A stretch of 64,000 bases of DNA from Rhizobium sp. BT04 (GCF_030053135.1 NZ_CP125652.1:3094501-3158500); one strand, 5' to 3'. Shown: positions 35,212-44,552, counted from the stretch's first letter. The notes: generated by a model not told the origin, from the sequence alone. Numbers and translations are program-made.

Positions 35212-36693
35212 TCAGACGCCGCCGATGCAGAGATATTTCATTTCCAGATAATCGTCGGCGCCGTGGCGCGAGCCTTCGCGGCCGAGGCCGGATTGCTTGA
35301 TGCCGCCGAAAGGCGCCGTCTCGGACGACATCAGGCCGGTATTGATGCCGATCATGCCATACTCAAGCGCTTCCGCCACCCGCCAGACCTTCTTCAGGTC
35401 GCTGGCATAGAAATAGGCAGCGAGACCGAATTCCGTGTCGTTGGCCTGGGCGATGACGTCCTCGACCGTCTCGAAGCGGAAGAGCGGCGCCACCGGCCCG
35501 AAGGTTTCCTCGCGCGCCACCTTCATGCCGCGCGCCACGCCGGTCAGCACCGTCGGGGTGAAGAAGGTGCCGGCGCCGTCGATGCGCTTGCCGCCGGTCA
35601 GCACCTTGGCGCCCTTGGCCAGCGCGTCGCTGACATGGTCTTCCACCTTGGCAAGGCCCTGCTCGTCGATCAGCGGCCCGATCTCGACACCCGCCATGAA
35701 GCCGTCGCCGACCGACATCGCGGCGACCTTGGCGGCAAGCTTGGCGGCGAAGGCGTCATAGACGTTCGACTGGACGTAGAGGCGGTTGGCGCAGACGCAG
35801 GTCTGGCCGGCATTGCGGTATTTGGAGGCGATCGCGCCTTCGACGGCGGCGTCGAGATCGGCATCGTCGAAGACGATGAAGGGCGCGTTGCCGCCGAGCT
35901 CCAGGCTCACCTTCTTGATCTGGTCGGCGCACTGCCGCATCAGGATGCGGCCGACCTCCGTCGAGCCGGTGAAGCTGATCTTGCGCACCTTTTCATTGCC
36001 GCAGAGCTCGCGGCCGATCGCCGGGCCGTCGGTGCCGACGATGACGTTGAAGACGCCCGGGGGAATACCTGCCTGTTCGGCGAGCACGGCAAGGGCGATT
36101 GCCGTCAGCGGCGTCTGTTCGGCGGGTTTGGACACGACGGTGCAGCCGACGGCAAGCGCCGGCGCGACCTTGCGGGCAATCATCGCCGCCGGGAAATTCC
36201 ACGGCGTGATCGTGCCGACGACGCCGACCGGCTGCTTGATGACGATCATGCGCCTGTCCTGGGATGGCGCCGGGATCGTCTCGCCGTAAATGCGCTTGGC
36301 CTCTTCCGCATACCATTCGATATAGGCGGCGGCATAAAGGATTTCGCCGCGCGCTTCCGGGAACGGCTTGCCCATTTCGGCGGTCAGGATCGCCGCGAGC
36401 TCGTCGGCATTGGCGACCATCAGGTCGAACCATTTGCGTAAGGTGGCGCTGCGCTCCTTGGCCGGGCGGGCAGCCCAGGCCGGCTGGGCGGCATGGGCCG
36501 CATCGATCGCCGTCCGCGTCTCGCTCGCACCCATGTCGGGCAGGGAGCCAAGCAACTCGCCGGTTGCCGGGTTGAGCACGTCGAAGGTCTTTTCGGCATC
36601 GCCTGAGGTCCAGACGCCGTTGATATAGCCGGCGTCGCGCAGGAGAGGAGAAGAGAAAGTAACGTGTCTGGTCAGTGCGGTGGTGAAAGTCAT
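35212..36693 (-). CDS. gabD: Succinate-semialdehyde dehydrogenase
   Basis: The protein has 493 residues with GAGGA eight bases before ATG 36693. It is an aldehyde dehydrogenase with TPWNFP (163-168), catalytic Glu in LELGG (E265) and Cys in GQTCVCANR (C299). The second Cys at 301 is the redox pair seen in many GabD enzymes. It oxidises succinic semialdehyde to succinate with NAD(P). It lies 65 bp downstream of gabT in the same direction, giving a GABA-degradation unit. Other aldehydes such as glutarate semialdehyde cannot be excluded. Confidence 0.93.
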   Translation of the reverse strand: MTFTTALTRHVTFSSPLLRDAGYINGVWTSGDAEKTFDVLNPATGELLGSLPDMGASETRTAIDAAHAAQPAWAARPAKERSATLRKWFDLMVANADELAAILTAEMGKPFPEARGEILYAAAYIEWYAEEAKRIYGETIPAPSQDRRMIVIKQPVGVVGTITPWNFPAAMIARKVAPALAVGCTVVSKPAEQTPLTAIALAVLAEQAGIPPGVFNVIVGTDGPAIGRELCGNEKVRKISFTGSTEVGRILMRQCADQIKKVSLELGGNAPFIVFDDADLDAAVEGAIASKYRNAGQTCVCANRLYVQSNVYDAFAAKLAAKVAAMSVGDGFMAGVEIGPLIDEQGLAKVEDHVSDALAKGAKVLTGGKRIDGAGTFFTPTVLTGVARGMKVAREETFGPVAPLFRFETVEDVIAQANDTEFGLAAYFYASDLKKVWRVAEALEYGMIGINTGLMSSETAPFGGIKQSGLGREGSRHGADDYLEMKYLCIGGV

Positions 36694-36758
36694 GTCATAT
36701 CCTCATTGGGAATGAGACTGCCGGTTGCCGGCAGCTATTGAATGCGGTTCCGGTGCGG

Positions 36759-38039
36759 TCACTTGCCGGCGCTCGCCTCCAGCATCGAGGCTTCCAGAAT
36801 GTCGAGCGCCTCGCCGAGGACCTCGTCCTGGATGGTGATCGGCGCGAGGAAGCGGATGACGTTGCCGTGGACGCCGCAGGTGAGCAGGATCAGGCCCTTG
36901 TCGAGCGCGATCAGCCGCACCCGGTTGGCGAATTCGGCACTCGGCAATCCGCTCGTCCGGTCGTTGAATTCGACGGCGTTCATGAAGCCCGGCCCGCGGA
37001 TATCGACGATCTCCGGTACCGTCTCGCGCAGCGATTCCAGCCGCTGCTTCAGCCGCCCGCCGAGCTGGTTGGCGCGGTTGCAGAGATCCTCGTCCGCAAT
37101 GACGTCGAGGACGGCATGAGCGGCAGCGATCCCGATCGGATTGCCGCCATAGGTGCCGCCGAGCCCGCCCGGCCCCGGCGCATCCATGATTTCGGCGCGG
37201 CCGGTGACGGCGGCAAGCGGAAAGCCGCCGGCAAGGCTCTTTGCCATCGTCGTCAGGTCGGCCGCCACCTCGTGGTGATCCATCGCGAACATGCGGCCGG
37301 TGCGGGCAAAACCGGTCTGCACCTCATCGGCGATCAGCAGGATGCCGTGCTGGTCGCAGAGTTCGCGCAGCGCCTTCATGAAGGCGGCGGGCGCCGGATA
37401 AAAACCGCCTTCGCCCTGCACCGGCTCGATGATGATGGCCGCGACGCGCCGCGGATCGACATCGGCGGCGAACAGTTTTTTCAGTGTCTGAAGCGACTGG
37501 TCGGCGGTGACGCCGTGCAGCTCGACCGGGAAGGGAATGTGGAAGACGTCGCCCGGCATCGCGCCGAAGCCGACCTTGTAGGGCACCACCTTGCCGGTCA
37601 GCGCCATGCCCATGAAGGTGCGGCCATGAAAACCGCCGCCAAAGGCGATGACCGCCGAGCGGCCGGTCGCGGCGCGCGCAATCTTGACGGCGTTCTCGAC
37701 CGCTTCGGCGCCTGTGGTGACGAAGATCGTCTTCTTCTCGAAGTCGCCGGGGACCAGCGCATTCAGCCGTTCGGCAAGATGCACGTAGTTTTCATAGGGC
37801 ACCACCTGATGGCAGGTGTGGGTGAAGTGATCGAGCTGCTCCTTGACGGCCGCAATCACCCGGGGATGGCGGTGGCCGGTGTTGAGAACGGCGATGCCGG
37901 CGGCGAAATCGATATAGCGGCGGCCCTCCTTGTCCCAGATCTCGGCATTTTCTGCGCGATCCGCATAGATCTGGGTCGTCATGCCGACGCCGCGGGAAAT
38001 AGCGGCGTTCTTCCGGTCCGTAAGGCTGGTCGCGGTCAT
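36759..38039 (-). CDS. gabT: 4-aminobutyrate aminotransferase
   Basis: The protein has 426 residues from ATG 38039, selected by AGGAG eight bases upstream. It is a class III PLP aminotransferase with D238-E239 in IADEVQTGFARTG and the Schiff-base Lys in TMAKSLAGG (K267). It transfers the amino group of GABA to 2-oxoglutarate. The promoter region is shared with the divergent MerR-XRE-cupin regulator and contains repeated CTGCAAGA elements. Confidence 0.93.
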   Translation of the reverse strand: MTATSLTDRKNAAISRGVGMTTQIYADRAENAEIWDKEGRRYIDFAAGIAVLNTGHRHPRVIAAVKEQLDHFTHTCHQVVPYENYVHLAERLNALVPGDFEKKTIFVTTGAEAVENAVKIARAATGRSAVIAFGGGFHGRTFMGMALTGKVVPYKVGFGAMPGDVFHIPFPVELHGVTADQSLQTLKKLFAADVDPRRVAAIIIEPVQGEGGFYPAPAAFMKALRELCDQHGILLIADEVQTGFARTGRMFAMDHHEVAADLTTMAKSLAGGFPLAAVTGRAEIMDAPGPGGLGGTYGGNPIGIAAAHAVLDVIADEDLCNRANQLGGRLKQRLESLRETVPEIVDIRGPGFMNAVEFNDRTSGLPSAEFANRVRLIALDKGLILLTCGVHGNVIRFLAPITIQDEVLGEALDILEASMLEASAGK

Positions 38040-38074
38040 CGATGCGCTCCTGTTTTGAAAAGCTTGAGAACTAT

Positions 38075-38127
38075 CTTGCATAAATTCTGCAAGACATATA
38101 GAAAACTCCTACATTTTTCCTGCAAGA
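38075..38127. promoter_or_regulatory. Repeated CTGCAAGA elements in gabT/regulator intergenic region
   Basis: CTTGCA (38075-38080) and TGCAAG (38088-38093) form a perfect dyad with a 7-bp spacer. CTGCAAGA occurs at 38087-38094 and again at 38120-38127, 33 bp (about three helix turns) apart, the second embedded in TTTTCCTGCAAGAAAA. These are good candidates for the sites of the divergent regulator. Confidence 0.55.
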
Positions 38128-38204
38128 AAACAAGTGGGATTTTTTGCTTCAAACATCACGCGTTTTGATGAATGCTCGCGGGCGATTGGAATCGGGGATA
38201 TGGG

Positions 38205-39014
38205 ATGAACGAGAACGGGCCGGTACGCTACAAGGTGGCGGAGGCTGCACGGCTGGCGGGCGTTTCGGCCTCGACGCTGCGGCTCTGGGAAAGCCAGGGT
38301 CTGTTGGTTCCCGGCCGTTCGCAAACCGGTCATCGGCAATACAGCGCCGATGATGTGGCGCGGTTGAAGCGCATCTCCTGGTATCGCGTCGAGCGTGGTC
38401 TCAATCCCGCAGCCATCCGCGAGGCGCTGGAGGGCGAGGAGCCTTCGGCCGATGGCGCCGAGGCAGGCCAGGGCACCGGCCTCGGCCGCAAGCTGCGCAG
38501 CCTGCGCCATGCGAGCGGCAAGACGCTTGATCAGGTGGCCGGCGATATCGGCATCACCGCTTCGACGCTCTCGACGCTGGAGCGCACCTCGCAGGGCGTC
38601 AGCTTCAAGACGCTGCACGACCTTGCCGAATATTACGGCACCACCGTCTCCCGCCTCTCCGGCGAGGAAAGCGGCGAGGTGCCGGCAATGATCCGCACCG
38701 GGGAATGGCGCACCTGGCCGGAAACGACGCCGGGTGTCACGGTGCAGCTTCTCGCCGAAGGCCGCAGGATGATGGATTGTCATCGTTTCGTGCTGGCGCC
38801 GGGTGCTGCCAGCGAAGGCGCCTATCGCCACGAGGGCGAGGAATTCATGCATGTTCTGTCCGGCCGGCTCGAACTGGTGCTCGACAGCGATCAGTTCTTC
38901 GATCTCGGCCCGGGCGATTCACTGTATTTCGAAAGCCGCCGCTACCATTCCTGGCGCAACCGCCACGACGGCGAAACCGTGCTTCTCTGGATCAACACGC
39001 CGCCGACCTTCTGA
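38205..39014 (+). CDS. MerR-XRE-cupin fusion transcriptional regulator
   Basis: The protein has 269 residues from ATG 38205 (GGGGAT upstream; an earlier ATG at 38172 would add 11 residues). It has three domains in order: a MerR-type winged helix (about 8-75, YKVAEAARLAGVSASTLRLWE), an XRE/Cro helix-turn-helix (about 94-152, LRSLRHASGKTLDQVAGDIG) and a cupin (about 178-265, HRFVLAPGAASEG, then EEFMHVLSGRLELVL). Cupin-XRE proteins often sense amino-acid or polyamine metabolites. Divergent placement next to gabT-gabD suggests it controls GABA catabolism. Two DNA-binding domains in one chain are uncommon. Confidence 0.87.
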   Translation: MNENGPVRYKVAEAARLAGVSASTLRLWESQGLLVPGRSQTGHRQYSADDVARLKRISWYRVERGLNPAAIREALEGEEPSADGAEAGQGTGLGRKLRSLRHASGKTLDQVAGDIGITASTLSTLERTSQGVSFKTLHDLAEYYGTTVSRLSGEESGEVPAMIRTGEWRTWPETTPGVTVQLLAEGRRMMDCHRFVLAPGAASEGAYRHEGEEFMHVLSGRLELVLDSDQFFDLGPGDSLYFESRRYHSWRNRHDGETVLLWINTPPTF

Positions 39015-39018
39015 GCCA

Positions 39019-39101
39019 CCGCATCGGCCCAAAAATCGGAATCGATTTTCGGAAAACACGATGCGGAGATTAAAAGAGGTAGTGCGTCCGAGAGGACGCA
39101 C
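39019..39101. repeat. Rhizobial palindromic repeat cluster
   Basis: An outer stem CCGCATCG/CGATGCGG (39019-39026 with 39059-39066) encloses an inner AAAATCG/CGATTTT pair. It is followed by GTGCGTCC/GGACGCAC (39082-39089 with 39094-39101). From memory, such blocks recur in rhizobial intergenic regions. No gene lies in it; it separates the regulator from the RNase D gene. Confidence 0.6.
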
Positions 39102-39186
39102 GGCGCTCTAGCAAGAGGAAAGCGGTTTCGCACTCTGCGCCTTTGCGCTATAGCGCCAGGGGGAGTTTCGAACGAAAGATTGTCTC

Positions 39187-39813
39187 ATGGCCGCCACCAT
39201 ACGTTATCACGAAGGCGATATTTCCGTAGCTGATGCCGCCCGCTACACCGGCGCGATTGCCATCGATACCGAAACGCTCGGGCTGGTGCCGCGGCGGGAC
39301 CGTCTCTGCGTCGTCCAGCTCTCACCGGGTGACGGCACCGCCGATGTCGTCCGCATCGCTGCCGGCCAGAAAGAGGCCCCCAATCTGGTCGCCCTGCTCG
39401 AAGATCCGACCCATCAGAAGATCTTTCACTACGGCCGCTTCGATATTGCCGTGCTCTTCCATACTTTCGGCGTCACCACGACCCCGGTCTTCTGCACCAA
39501 GATCGCCTCGCGCCTCTGTCGGACCTATACCGATCGCCACGGTCTCAAGGACAATCTCAAGGAGATGCTCGACGTCGATATCTCCAAGGCGCAGCAGTCC
39601 TCCGACTGGGCCGCCGAGACGCTGTCTCCGGCCCAGCTCGAATATGCCGCCTCCGATGTGCTTTACCTCCATGCCTTGCGCGACAAGCTGACGGCGCGCC
39701 TGATCCGCGACGGTCGGTTCGACCATGCGACGGCCTGTTTCGCATTCCTGCCGACCCGCGCCAAGCTCGACCTGCTCGGCTGGGAAGAGGCCGATATTTT
39801 CGCCCATAGCTGA
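39187..39813 (+). CDS. rnd: Ribonuclease D-like 3'-5' exonuclease
   Basis: The protein has 208 residues. The DEDD exonuclease core is complete: D27 and E29 in AIDTETLGL, D86 in HYGRFDIAVL, and Y153/D157 in YAASDVLYL. It lacks the HRDC domains of longer RNase D, as is usual for the short alphaproteobacterial form. The predicted role is 3' trimming of tRNA and other small RNAs. Its start is preceded by a weak Shine-Dalgarno. Confidence 0.88.
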   Translation: MAATIRYHEGDISVADAARYTGAIAIDTETLGLVPRRDRLCVVQLSPGDGTADVVRIAAGQKEAPNLVALLEDPTHQKIFHYGRFDIAVLFHTFGVTTTPVFCTKIASRLCRTYTDRHGLKDNLKEMLDVDISKAQQSSDWAAETLSPAQLEYAASDVLYLHALRDKLTARLIRDGRFDHATACFAFLPTRAKLDLLGWEEADIFAHS

Positions 39814-40042
39814 TTAAATTGCCTACTGAGAACAGCGGGGCAGGGGTTGCCCGTGGGCGTTAGCGATTCATTAACGCATCTTTTCTAAAATTCCCGTTAA
39901 TTTTTATGCATTCGATGACGCTGGCGATGACGCCGGAATTGCGTCATGCGGACAGGAGGATCTGCTGGAATGCAAGGGGCCGGATGAGCACGGTCCTTTT
40001 GTGGAGCCTGCTTTCACAGTCTTTTTGCGAAAGGAGCATGCC

Positions 40043-41593
40043 ATGTTGAATCCTGTTCGTGCAGCGTCCAATGCAAGCTTTTCGTCCCAAGGCCAGACCG
40101 CGGCGATCGTCGCCGGCGGTCTCGGCCATTCGGTGGTTGCGCCCGCGCCCGTCAACGCCGTCGAAGCCACCGATCTGAATTCCGCCATTGCCGGAAAGCT
40201 CAATATTCTGCTCCTGGCTGCACGCGAACGCATGGTCGAGGCCCTTTTCGATGTCATCGACGCGGCAGGCCGCTCGATCTCGCTGGATCGCGGCGAGGAC
40301 GAGACCAATCTTGCTTTTGCGTCCCGGCTCGCCGACGCCATCCGGGGGCTGCCGGCCGCCAGGATCGATGAGGTCGAGCGCCAGCTCACCGGCGAAGGCC
40401 ATAGCCTGCCGCTCAGGATGATCGCCGAAGCCCTGAAGAACCCGACAGGCCCGCAAGCAGCCCGGATCGTCGCCTATCTGGAAATCGTCCGCTACAAGGA
40501 CCGTGATCTCGCCGCCCGCGCCGTCGTGCGTTCCTATGGCCAGAACGACGCTTCGCCGATGCGCGCCGAAGCCCGCCCCGAGATTCAGCTGCATGAGGAC
40601 AGCCTGCCTGCCGTCATGCGCCAAGCGGCGGAAAAGGCACCGGTGCCGGCCGATCCCCCGGTCGAGGCTGCAGAGCTTGCGACCGCCGAGCAAGCGGTCA
40701 TCGCCGAAGCCGCGGAAGTTGGTGATCCCACGCCGCAGCTTGAAAATCGGCCTCAGACCGCTTCGGTAACGGCAAGGGAAGTCGTGTCGGAAAAATCCGC
40801 GCCGCAGGAGATCGAGGCCAGGCAAGCTCTATCGACGGAGACAGCCGCAACCGACGACGTCGGGCAGACGACCGAGCCGCCTGCCGTCCAGCCCCGCGCG
40901 ATGTCGGAAAAGGGCGATCCTGTCATTCCGAGGAACTGGACAGGCATTGTCGCCTCGATGACCGAAGAGGCCTCCGAGATGATCGCCACCATCATTCGCG
41001 AGCAGGACGTCGAAACCGTGCTGGAGGATGTTGCCGTCGAAGCGGCAGTGGAGATCGATACGATCCTCGATGAAGCCGTCATCAGCGACGCGACCGAAAC
41101 CTTGATCCGGCAGCCGGCCGAGTTCGCAGTGCCGGATGCTCGCCAGTCGGCAGCACCCCGCCCGTCGCAGATGGATGGCGAGATCGCGGCTCCGGCTGTC
41201 CGGCAACCGAAGGACATTGCCGCGCAGCCGCAAACGATGCCGATGCAAGAGACGGTCGAGGCTGCCTATGTGCCGCTCGCGGCACGGATGCCGGACGGCC
41301 TTGCCTATACCCAGCTGCCCTATCAGTTCGCCAAGGATACGCCGTCGAACGAGACGGCAGGCGAAACGAGCCACCAGCATCATCATGGCGGCGCGCCCCA
41401 GGACCAGCATCAGGAAGATGATCAGCAGGCCCAGTCCGGCAGCGAGGATGCCACGCCCGATGCCGAAGCGGCCAGTGCGGCACCCGAACGCCGGACGCCG
41501 AGGATGATCGATGCCGAGCCGACGCCGCATCAGCCGGGAACGGCTGCCGATCCTGTCTATGCGCTGTATCAGCGGATGGTCGGGTGGGAATAG
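40043..41593 (+). CDS. Uncharacterised acidic Ala/Glu-rich protein
   Basis: The protein has 516 residues; AAAGGAG seven bases before ATG 40043 sets the start. There is no signal peptide or membrane segment. Residues 1-170 look globular (LNILLLAARERMVEALFDVI, AARIDEVERQLTGEG). The rest is low-complexity, rich in Glu, Ala, Pro and Thr, with a histidine-rich stretch (SHQHHHGG) about 60 residues from the end. Third-position GC matches the neighbours, so it is a native gene. It faces rpsA across a shared terminator. I recognise no family; the architecture suggests a scaffold or interaction protein, but that is a guess. Confidence 0.72.
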   Translation: MLNPVRAASNASFSSQGQTAAIVAGGLGHSVVAPAPVNAVEATDLNSAIAGKLNILLLAARERMVEALFDVIDAAGRSISLDRGEDETNLAFASRLADAIRGLPAARIDEVERQLTGEGHSLPLRMIAEALKNPTGPQAARIVAYLEIVRYKDRDLAARAVVRSYGQNDASPMRAEARPEIQLHEDSLPAVMRQAAEKAPVPADPPVEAAELATAEQAVIAEAAEVGDPTPQLENRPQTASVTAREVVSEKSAPQEIEARQALSTETAATDDVGQTTEPPAVQPRAMSEKGDPVIPRNWTGIVASMTEEASEMIATIIREQDVETVLEDVAVEAAVEIDTILDEAVISDATETLIRQPAEFAVPDARQSAAPRPSQMDGEIAAPAVRQPKDIAAQPQTMPMQETVEAAYVPLAARMPDGLAYTQLPYQFAKDTPSNETAGETSHQHHHGGAPQDQHQEDDQQAQSGSEDATPDAEAASAAPERRTPRMIDAEPTPHQPGTAADPVYALYQRMVGWE

Positions 41594-41631
41594 AGCAAGA
41601 CACGCTTTAAAGCTTTTCACCGCCTGAAAAT

Positions 41632-41665
41632 GAAGAACCCGCCGGATCGCTCCGGCGGGTTCTTC
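41632..41665. terminator. Strong bidirectional terminator
   Basis: A perfect 15-bp stem, GAAGAACCCGCCGGA with TCCGGCGGGTTCTTC, and loop TCGC lie between the acidic-protein gene and convergent rpsA. The minus-strand side continues into ATTTTC. Confidence 0.88.
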
Positions 41666-41687
41666 AATTCATAGGCGGATGCGAGGC

Positions 41688-43391
41688 TTATTCGCCGCCG
41701 CGGTTCTTCAGGGCTGCGCCCAGGATGTCGCCGAGCGAAGCACCCGAGTCGGACGAACCGAACTGGGCAACGGCTTCCTTCTCTTCCGCAATCTCCAGAG
41801 CCTTGATGGACAGCATGATCTTGCGGTCCTTCTTGGAGAAGTTGGTGACGCGGGCGTCGAACACCTGGCCGACCGAGAAGCGCTCGGGGCGCTGCTCGTC
41901 GCGGTCGCGGGCGAGGTCGGCACGGCGGATGAAGGAGGTGATGTCCTCGTGGTTGACGAGCTTCACTTCGACACCGCCGTCGTTGACCGCGATCACTTCG
42001 CAGGAAACGACTGCATTCTTGCGCAGATCGCCCGATGCAGCGGCGTCGCCGACTGCATCCTTGCCGAGCTGCTTGATGCCGAGCGAGATGCGTTCCTTCT
42101 CGACATCGACGTCGAGAACGACGGCCTTGACGACGTCACCCTTGTTGAACTCCTCGATGACCTGTTCGCCCGGACGGTTCCAGTCGAGGTCGGAGAGGTG
42201 CACCATGCCGTCAACATCGCCGTCGAGGCCGATGAACAGGCCGAATTCGGTCTTGTTCTTGACTTCGCCTTCGACTTCAGTGCCGGCCGGATGGCTGCGG
42301 GCGAATGCTGCCCACGGATTTTCCAGCGTCTGCTTGAGGCCGAGCGAGATGCGGCGCTTGGACGGATCGACTTCGAGAACGACGACTTCGACTTCCTGGC
42401 TCGTGGACAGGATCTTGCCGGGGTGAACGTTCTTCTTGGTCCAGGACATTTCCGAGATGTGGATCAGGCCTTCGATGCCCGGCTCCAGCTCGACGAACGC
42501 ACCGTAGTCGGTGATGTTGGTGACGGTACCGGAAATCTTCTTGCCTTCCGGATACTTGGCCTGGATGCCATCCCACGGATCGCTCTCGAGCTGCTTCATG
42601 CCGAGCGAGATGCGGTGGGTTTCCTGGTTGATGCGGATGATCTGAACCTTGACCTGCTGGCCGATGTTCAGGATTTCCGACGGATGGTTCACACGGCGCC
42701 ATGCCATGTCGGTGACATGCAGCAGGCCGTCGATGCCGCCGAGGTCAACGAACGCACCGTAATCGGTGATGTTCTTGACGACGCCGTCGACAACCTGGCC
42801 TTCTTCGAGGTTCTGAACGATTTCAGAACGCTGCTCGGCACGGGACTCTTCCAGAACCGTACGACGCGAAACCACGATGTTGCCGCGGCGCTTGTCCATC
42901 TTGAGGATTTCGAAGGGCTGCGGATTGTGCATCAGCGGGGTGACGTCGCGGATCGGGCGGATATCGACTTGGCTACGCGGCAGGAAGGCGATCGCACCGT
43001 CGAGGTCGACCGTGAAGCCGCCCTTGACCTGGTTGAAGATCACGCCTTCGACGCGCTCGCCGGCTTCGAACTTGGCTTCGAGCTTGATCCAGCTTTCTTC
43101 GCGGCGAGCCTTTTCGCGCGACAGAACGGCTTCGCCAAGCGCGTTTTCGATGCGCTCGACATAGACTTCGACTTCGTCGCCGACCTTCAGCGAACCGTCC
43201 TTGGCGCGTGCGCCGAATTCCTTGAGCGCGATGCGGCCTTCAACCTTGAGGCCGACGTCGACAACGGCGACGTCCTTCTCGATACCCGTGACGATGCCCT
43301 TGGTGACATAGCCTTCGGCCAGGTCGTTCTTGGCAAAGGACTCTTCGAGAAGAGCCGCGAAATCCTCGCGGGAGGGGGTAGCTACTGACAT
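41688..43391 (-). CDS. rpsA: 30S ribosomal protein S1
   Basis: The protein has 567 residues from ATG 43391, selected by AGGAG eight bases upstream; an upstream extension would enter the spacer. It has six S1 RNA-binding repeats, several with the typical ITDYGAFVDLGGIDGLLHVTDM and TEFGLFIGLDGDVDGMVHLSD patterns. It brings mRNA to the 30S subunit. It lies downstream of cmk in the same direction, as in most proteobacteria. Confidence 0.97.
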   Translation of the reverse strand: MSVATPSREDFAALLEESFAKNDLAEGYVTKGIVTGIEKDVAVVDVGLKVEGRIALKEFGARAKDGSLKVGDEVEVYVERIENALGEAVLSREKARREESWIKLEAKFEAGERVEGVIFNQVKGGFTVDLDGAIAFLPRSQVDIRPIRDVTPLMHNPQPFEILKMDKRRGNIVVSRRTVLEESRAEQRSEIVQNLEEGQVVDGVVKNITDYGAFVDLGGIDGLLHVTDMAWRRVNHPSEILNIGQQVKVQIIRINQETHRISLGMKQLESDPWDGIQAKYPEGKKISGTVTNITDYGAFVELEPGIEGLIHISEMSWTKKNVHPGKILSTSQEVEVVVLEVDPSKRRISLGLKQTLENPWAAFARSHPAGTEVEGEVKNKTEFGLFIGLDGDVDGMVHLSDLDWNRPGEQVIEEFNKGDVVKAVVLDVDVEKERISLGIKQLGKDAVGDAAASGDLRKNAVVSCEVIAVNDGGVEVKLVNHEDITSFIRRADLARDRDEQRPERFSVGQVFDARVTNFSKKDRKIMLSIKALEIAEEKEAVAQFGSSDSGASLGDILGAALKNRGGE

Positions 43392-43529
43392 AAAATCTCC
43401 TGCGTGTCCTGGATACGGAAGCGGACACGTATGCGCCGGTTGGTTTGCGTTGAACGGGCCTGAACCCAGTCCGCCCTCTCTCACGAAGGCAATCCGGCGC
43501 TTGGACGGAATTTCAGGCTGCTGTATGAG

Positions 43530-43563
43530 AAGCGATCCATGCTCAGAGCATGCAAAATCGCTT
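43530..43563 (-). terminator. Hairpin directly after cmk
   Basis: Outer arms AAGCGAT/ATCGCTT (43530-43536 with 43557-43563) and inner CATGCTC/GAGCATG (43538-43544 with 43546-43552) form a stable stem starting five bases after the cmk stop. No strong T run follows on the minus strand, so it may be a partial terminator or a processing/stability element between cmk and rpsA. Confidence 0.55.
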
Positions 43564-43567
43564 GAAT

Positions 43568-44215
43568 TTAGGCATTTCGGCTCAAGACCGCATCGATGAT
43601 CGATTGTGCAGCTTGAAACGCGGCCTCTATACTCATTTCCGACGTATCAAGCAAGTGCGCATCATCAGCTGGTTTCAAAGGGCTGTCGGACCGTCCCATG
43701 TCGCGTTCGTCGCGCCGCTTGACGTCCTCGAAAATCGCATCGAAATCGGCCGTCACCCCCTTGCCGAGGATCTCGTCGAAACGGCGTCTTGCCCGCACTT
43801 CCGGCGACGCCGTCACATAGAGTTTGACCGGCGCATGCGGGCAGACGACCGTGCCGATATCGCGCCCGTCGAGCACCGTTCCCGGCGCCTTTTCCGAAAA
43901 CCGCCGCTGCGCCTCGACCAGCGCCCGGCGCACCGCCGGCATGACGGCAATCTTCGAGGCGGCTTCGCCGATCTCGTGTTGCGAAAGTATATCGCGATCC
44001 AGTCCGGCAAGTTCAACCTCCCGCGCGATCTTTTCGGCCACCGCCTCGTCGTCGAGCGGCAGGCCGGCGTCGAGCAGCGCCTTGGCGGTCGCACGATAGG
44101 TCAGGCCGGTATCGAGGTGATGGAAGCCGTATCGCTCGGCGATCCGGCGCGAAAGCGTGCCCTTGCCGGCCGCCGCCGGGCCATCGATGGCGATGGTGAA
44201 CGTCTTGGTTGTCAT
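43568..44215 (-). CDS. cmk: Cytidylate kinase
   Basis: The protein has 215 residues. ATG 44215 is preferred to ATG 44224 because AGGATGG lies eight bases upstream. The P-loop is [10 protein letters not shown] (11-20), with the CMP-kinase segments [14 protein letters not shown] and [20 protein letters not shown]. It phosphorylates CMP and dCMP. It lies upstream of rpsA; in related genomes aroA lies on its other side, but not here. Confidence 0.96.
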   Translation of the reverse strand: MTTKTFTIAIDGPAAAGKGTLSRRIAERYGFHHLDTGLTYRATAKALLDAGLPLDDEAVAEKIAREVELAGLDRDILSQHEIGEAASKIAVMPAVRRALVEAQRRFSEKAPGTVLDGRDIGTVVCPHAPVKLYVTASPEVRARRRFDEILGKGVTADFDAIFEDVKRRDERDMGRSDSPLKPADDAHLLDTSEMSIEAAFQAAQSIIDAVLSRNA

Positions 44216-44552
44216 GTGATCCATCCTGCGGCAGGGGACTTACGGACGGCGGCAGGCCTCAGGCGGAGCCGTGCGTAGCGTAAGCCTTTGTAAAGGCGTA
44301 GCATTTCCTCTGCAATGCCGTCCTTTTCGGCGACAATCTTCGCCCGCTTCTGCGGCCGCTGCGGCTCGTTACCATATCCGCGCCGACCGGTCATCCGCCG
44401 CTGCGGGAAAAACCCGGCGCTCTGATGATAAAGTTTGGCTTTGACATGGGAAGCCACAGCGATTAAGGGGACCGGCTTATAAATTCCGATGGAACGCCGG
44501 CTTGAACGGCATTTGCCGAATCTCGCATTCGGTCATTCTCACGAGGCTTATA
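44216..44552. other. Spacer between cmk and the divergent TIGR02300 gene
   Basis: These 337 bp hold no recognisable gene. A minus-strand frame of about 80 codons beginning with GTG and overlapping the cmk start is arginine-rich and resembles nothing I know. aroA, which usually sits here in related rhizobia (remembered synteny), is absent. Promoters for both flanking genes must lie here. Confidence 0.5.

Noticed and set aside
41679..43388. Plus-strand open frame of about 570 codons
   Set aside because: It is antisense to rpsA, and its Asp/Val-rich repeats mirror the S1 repeats.
44212..44457. Frame of about 80 codons upstream of cmk
   Set aside because: Its only start is GTG, it overlaps the cmk start and it is Arg-rich without similarity to anything known; it is too weak to call.
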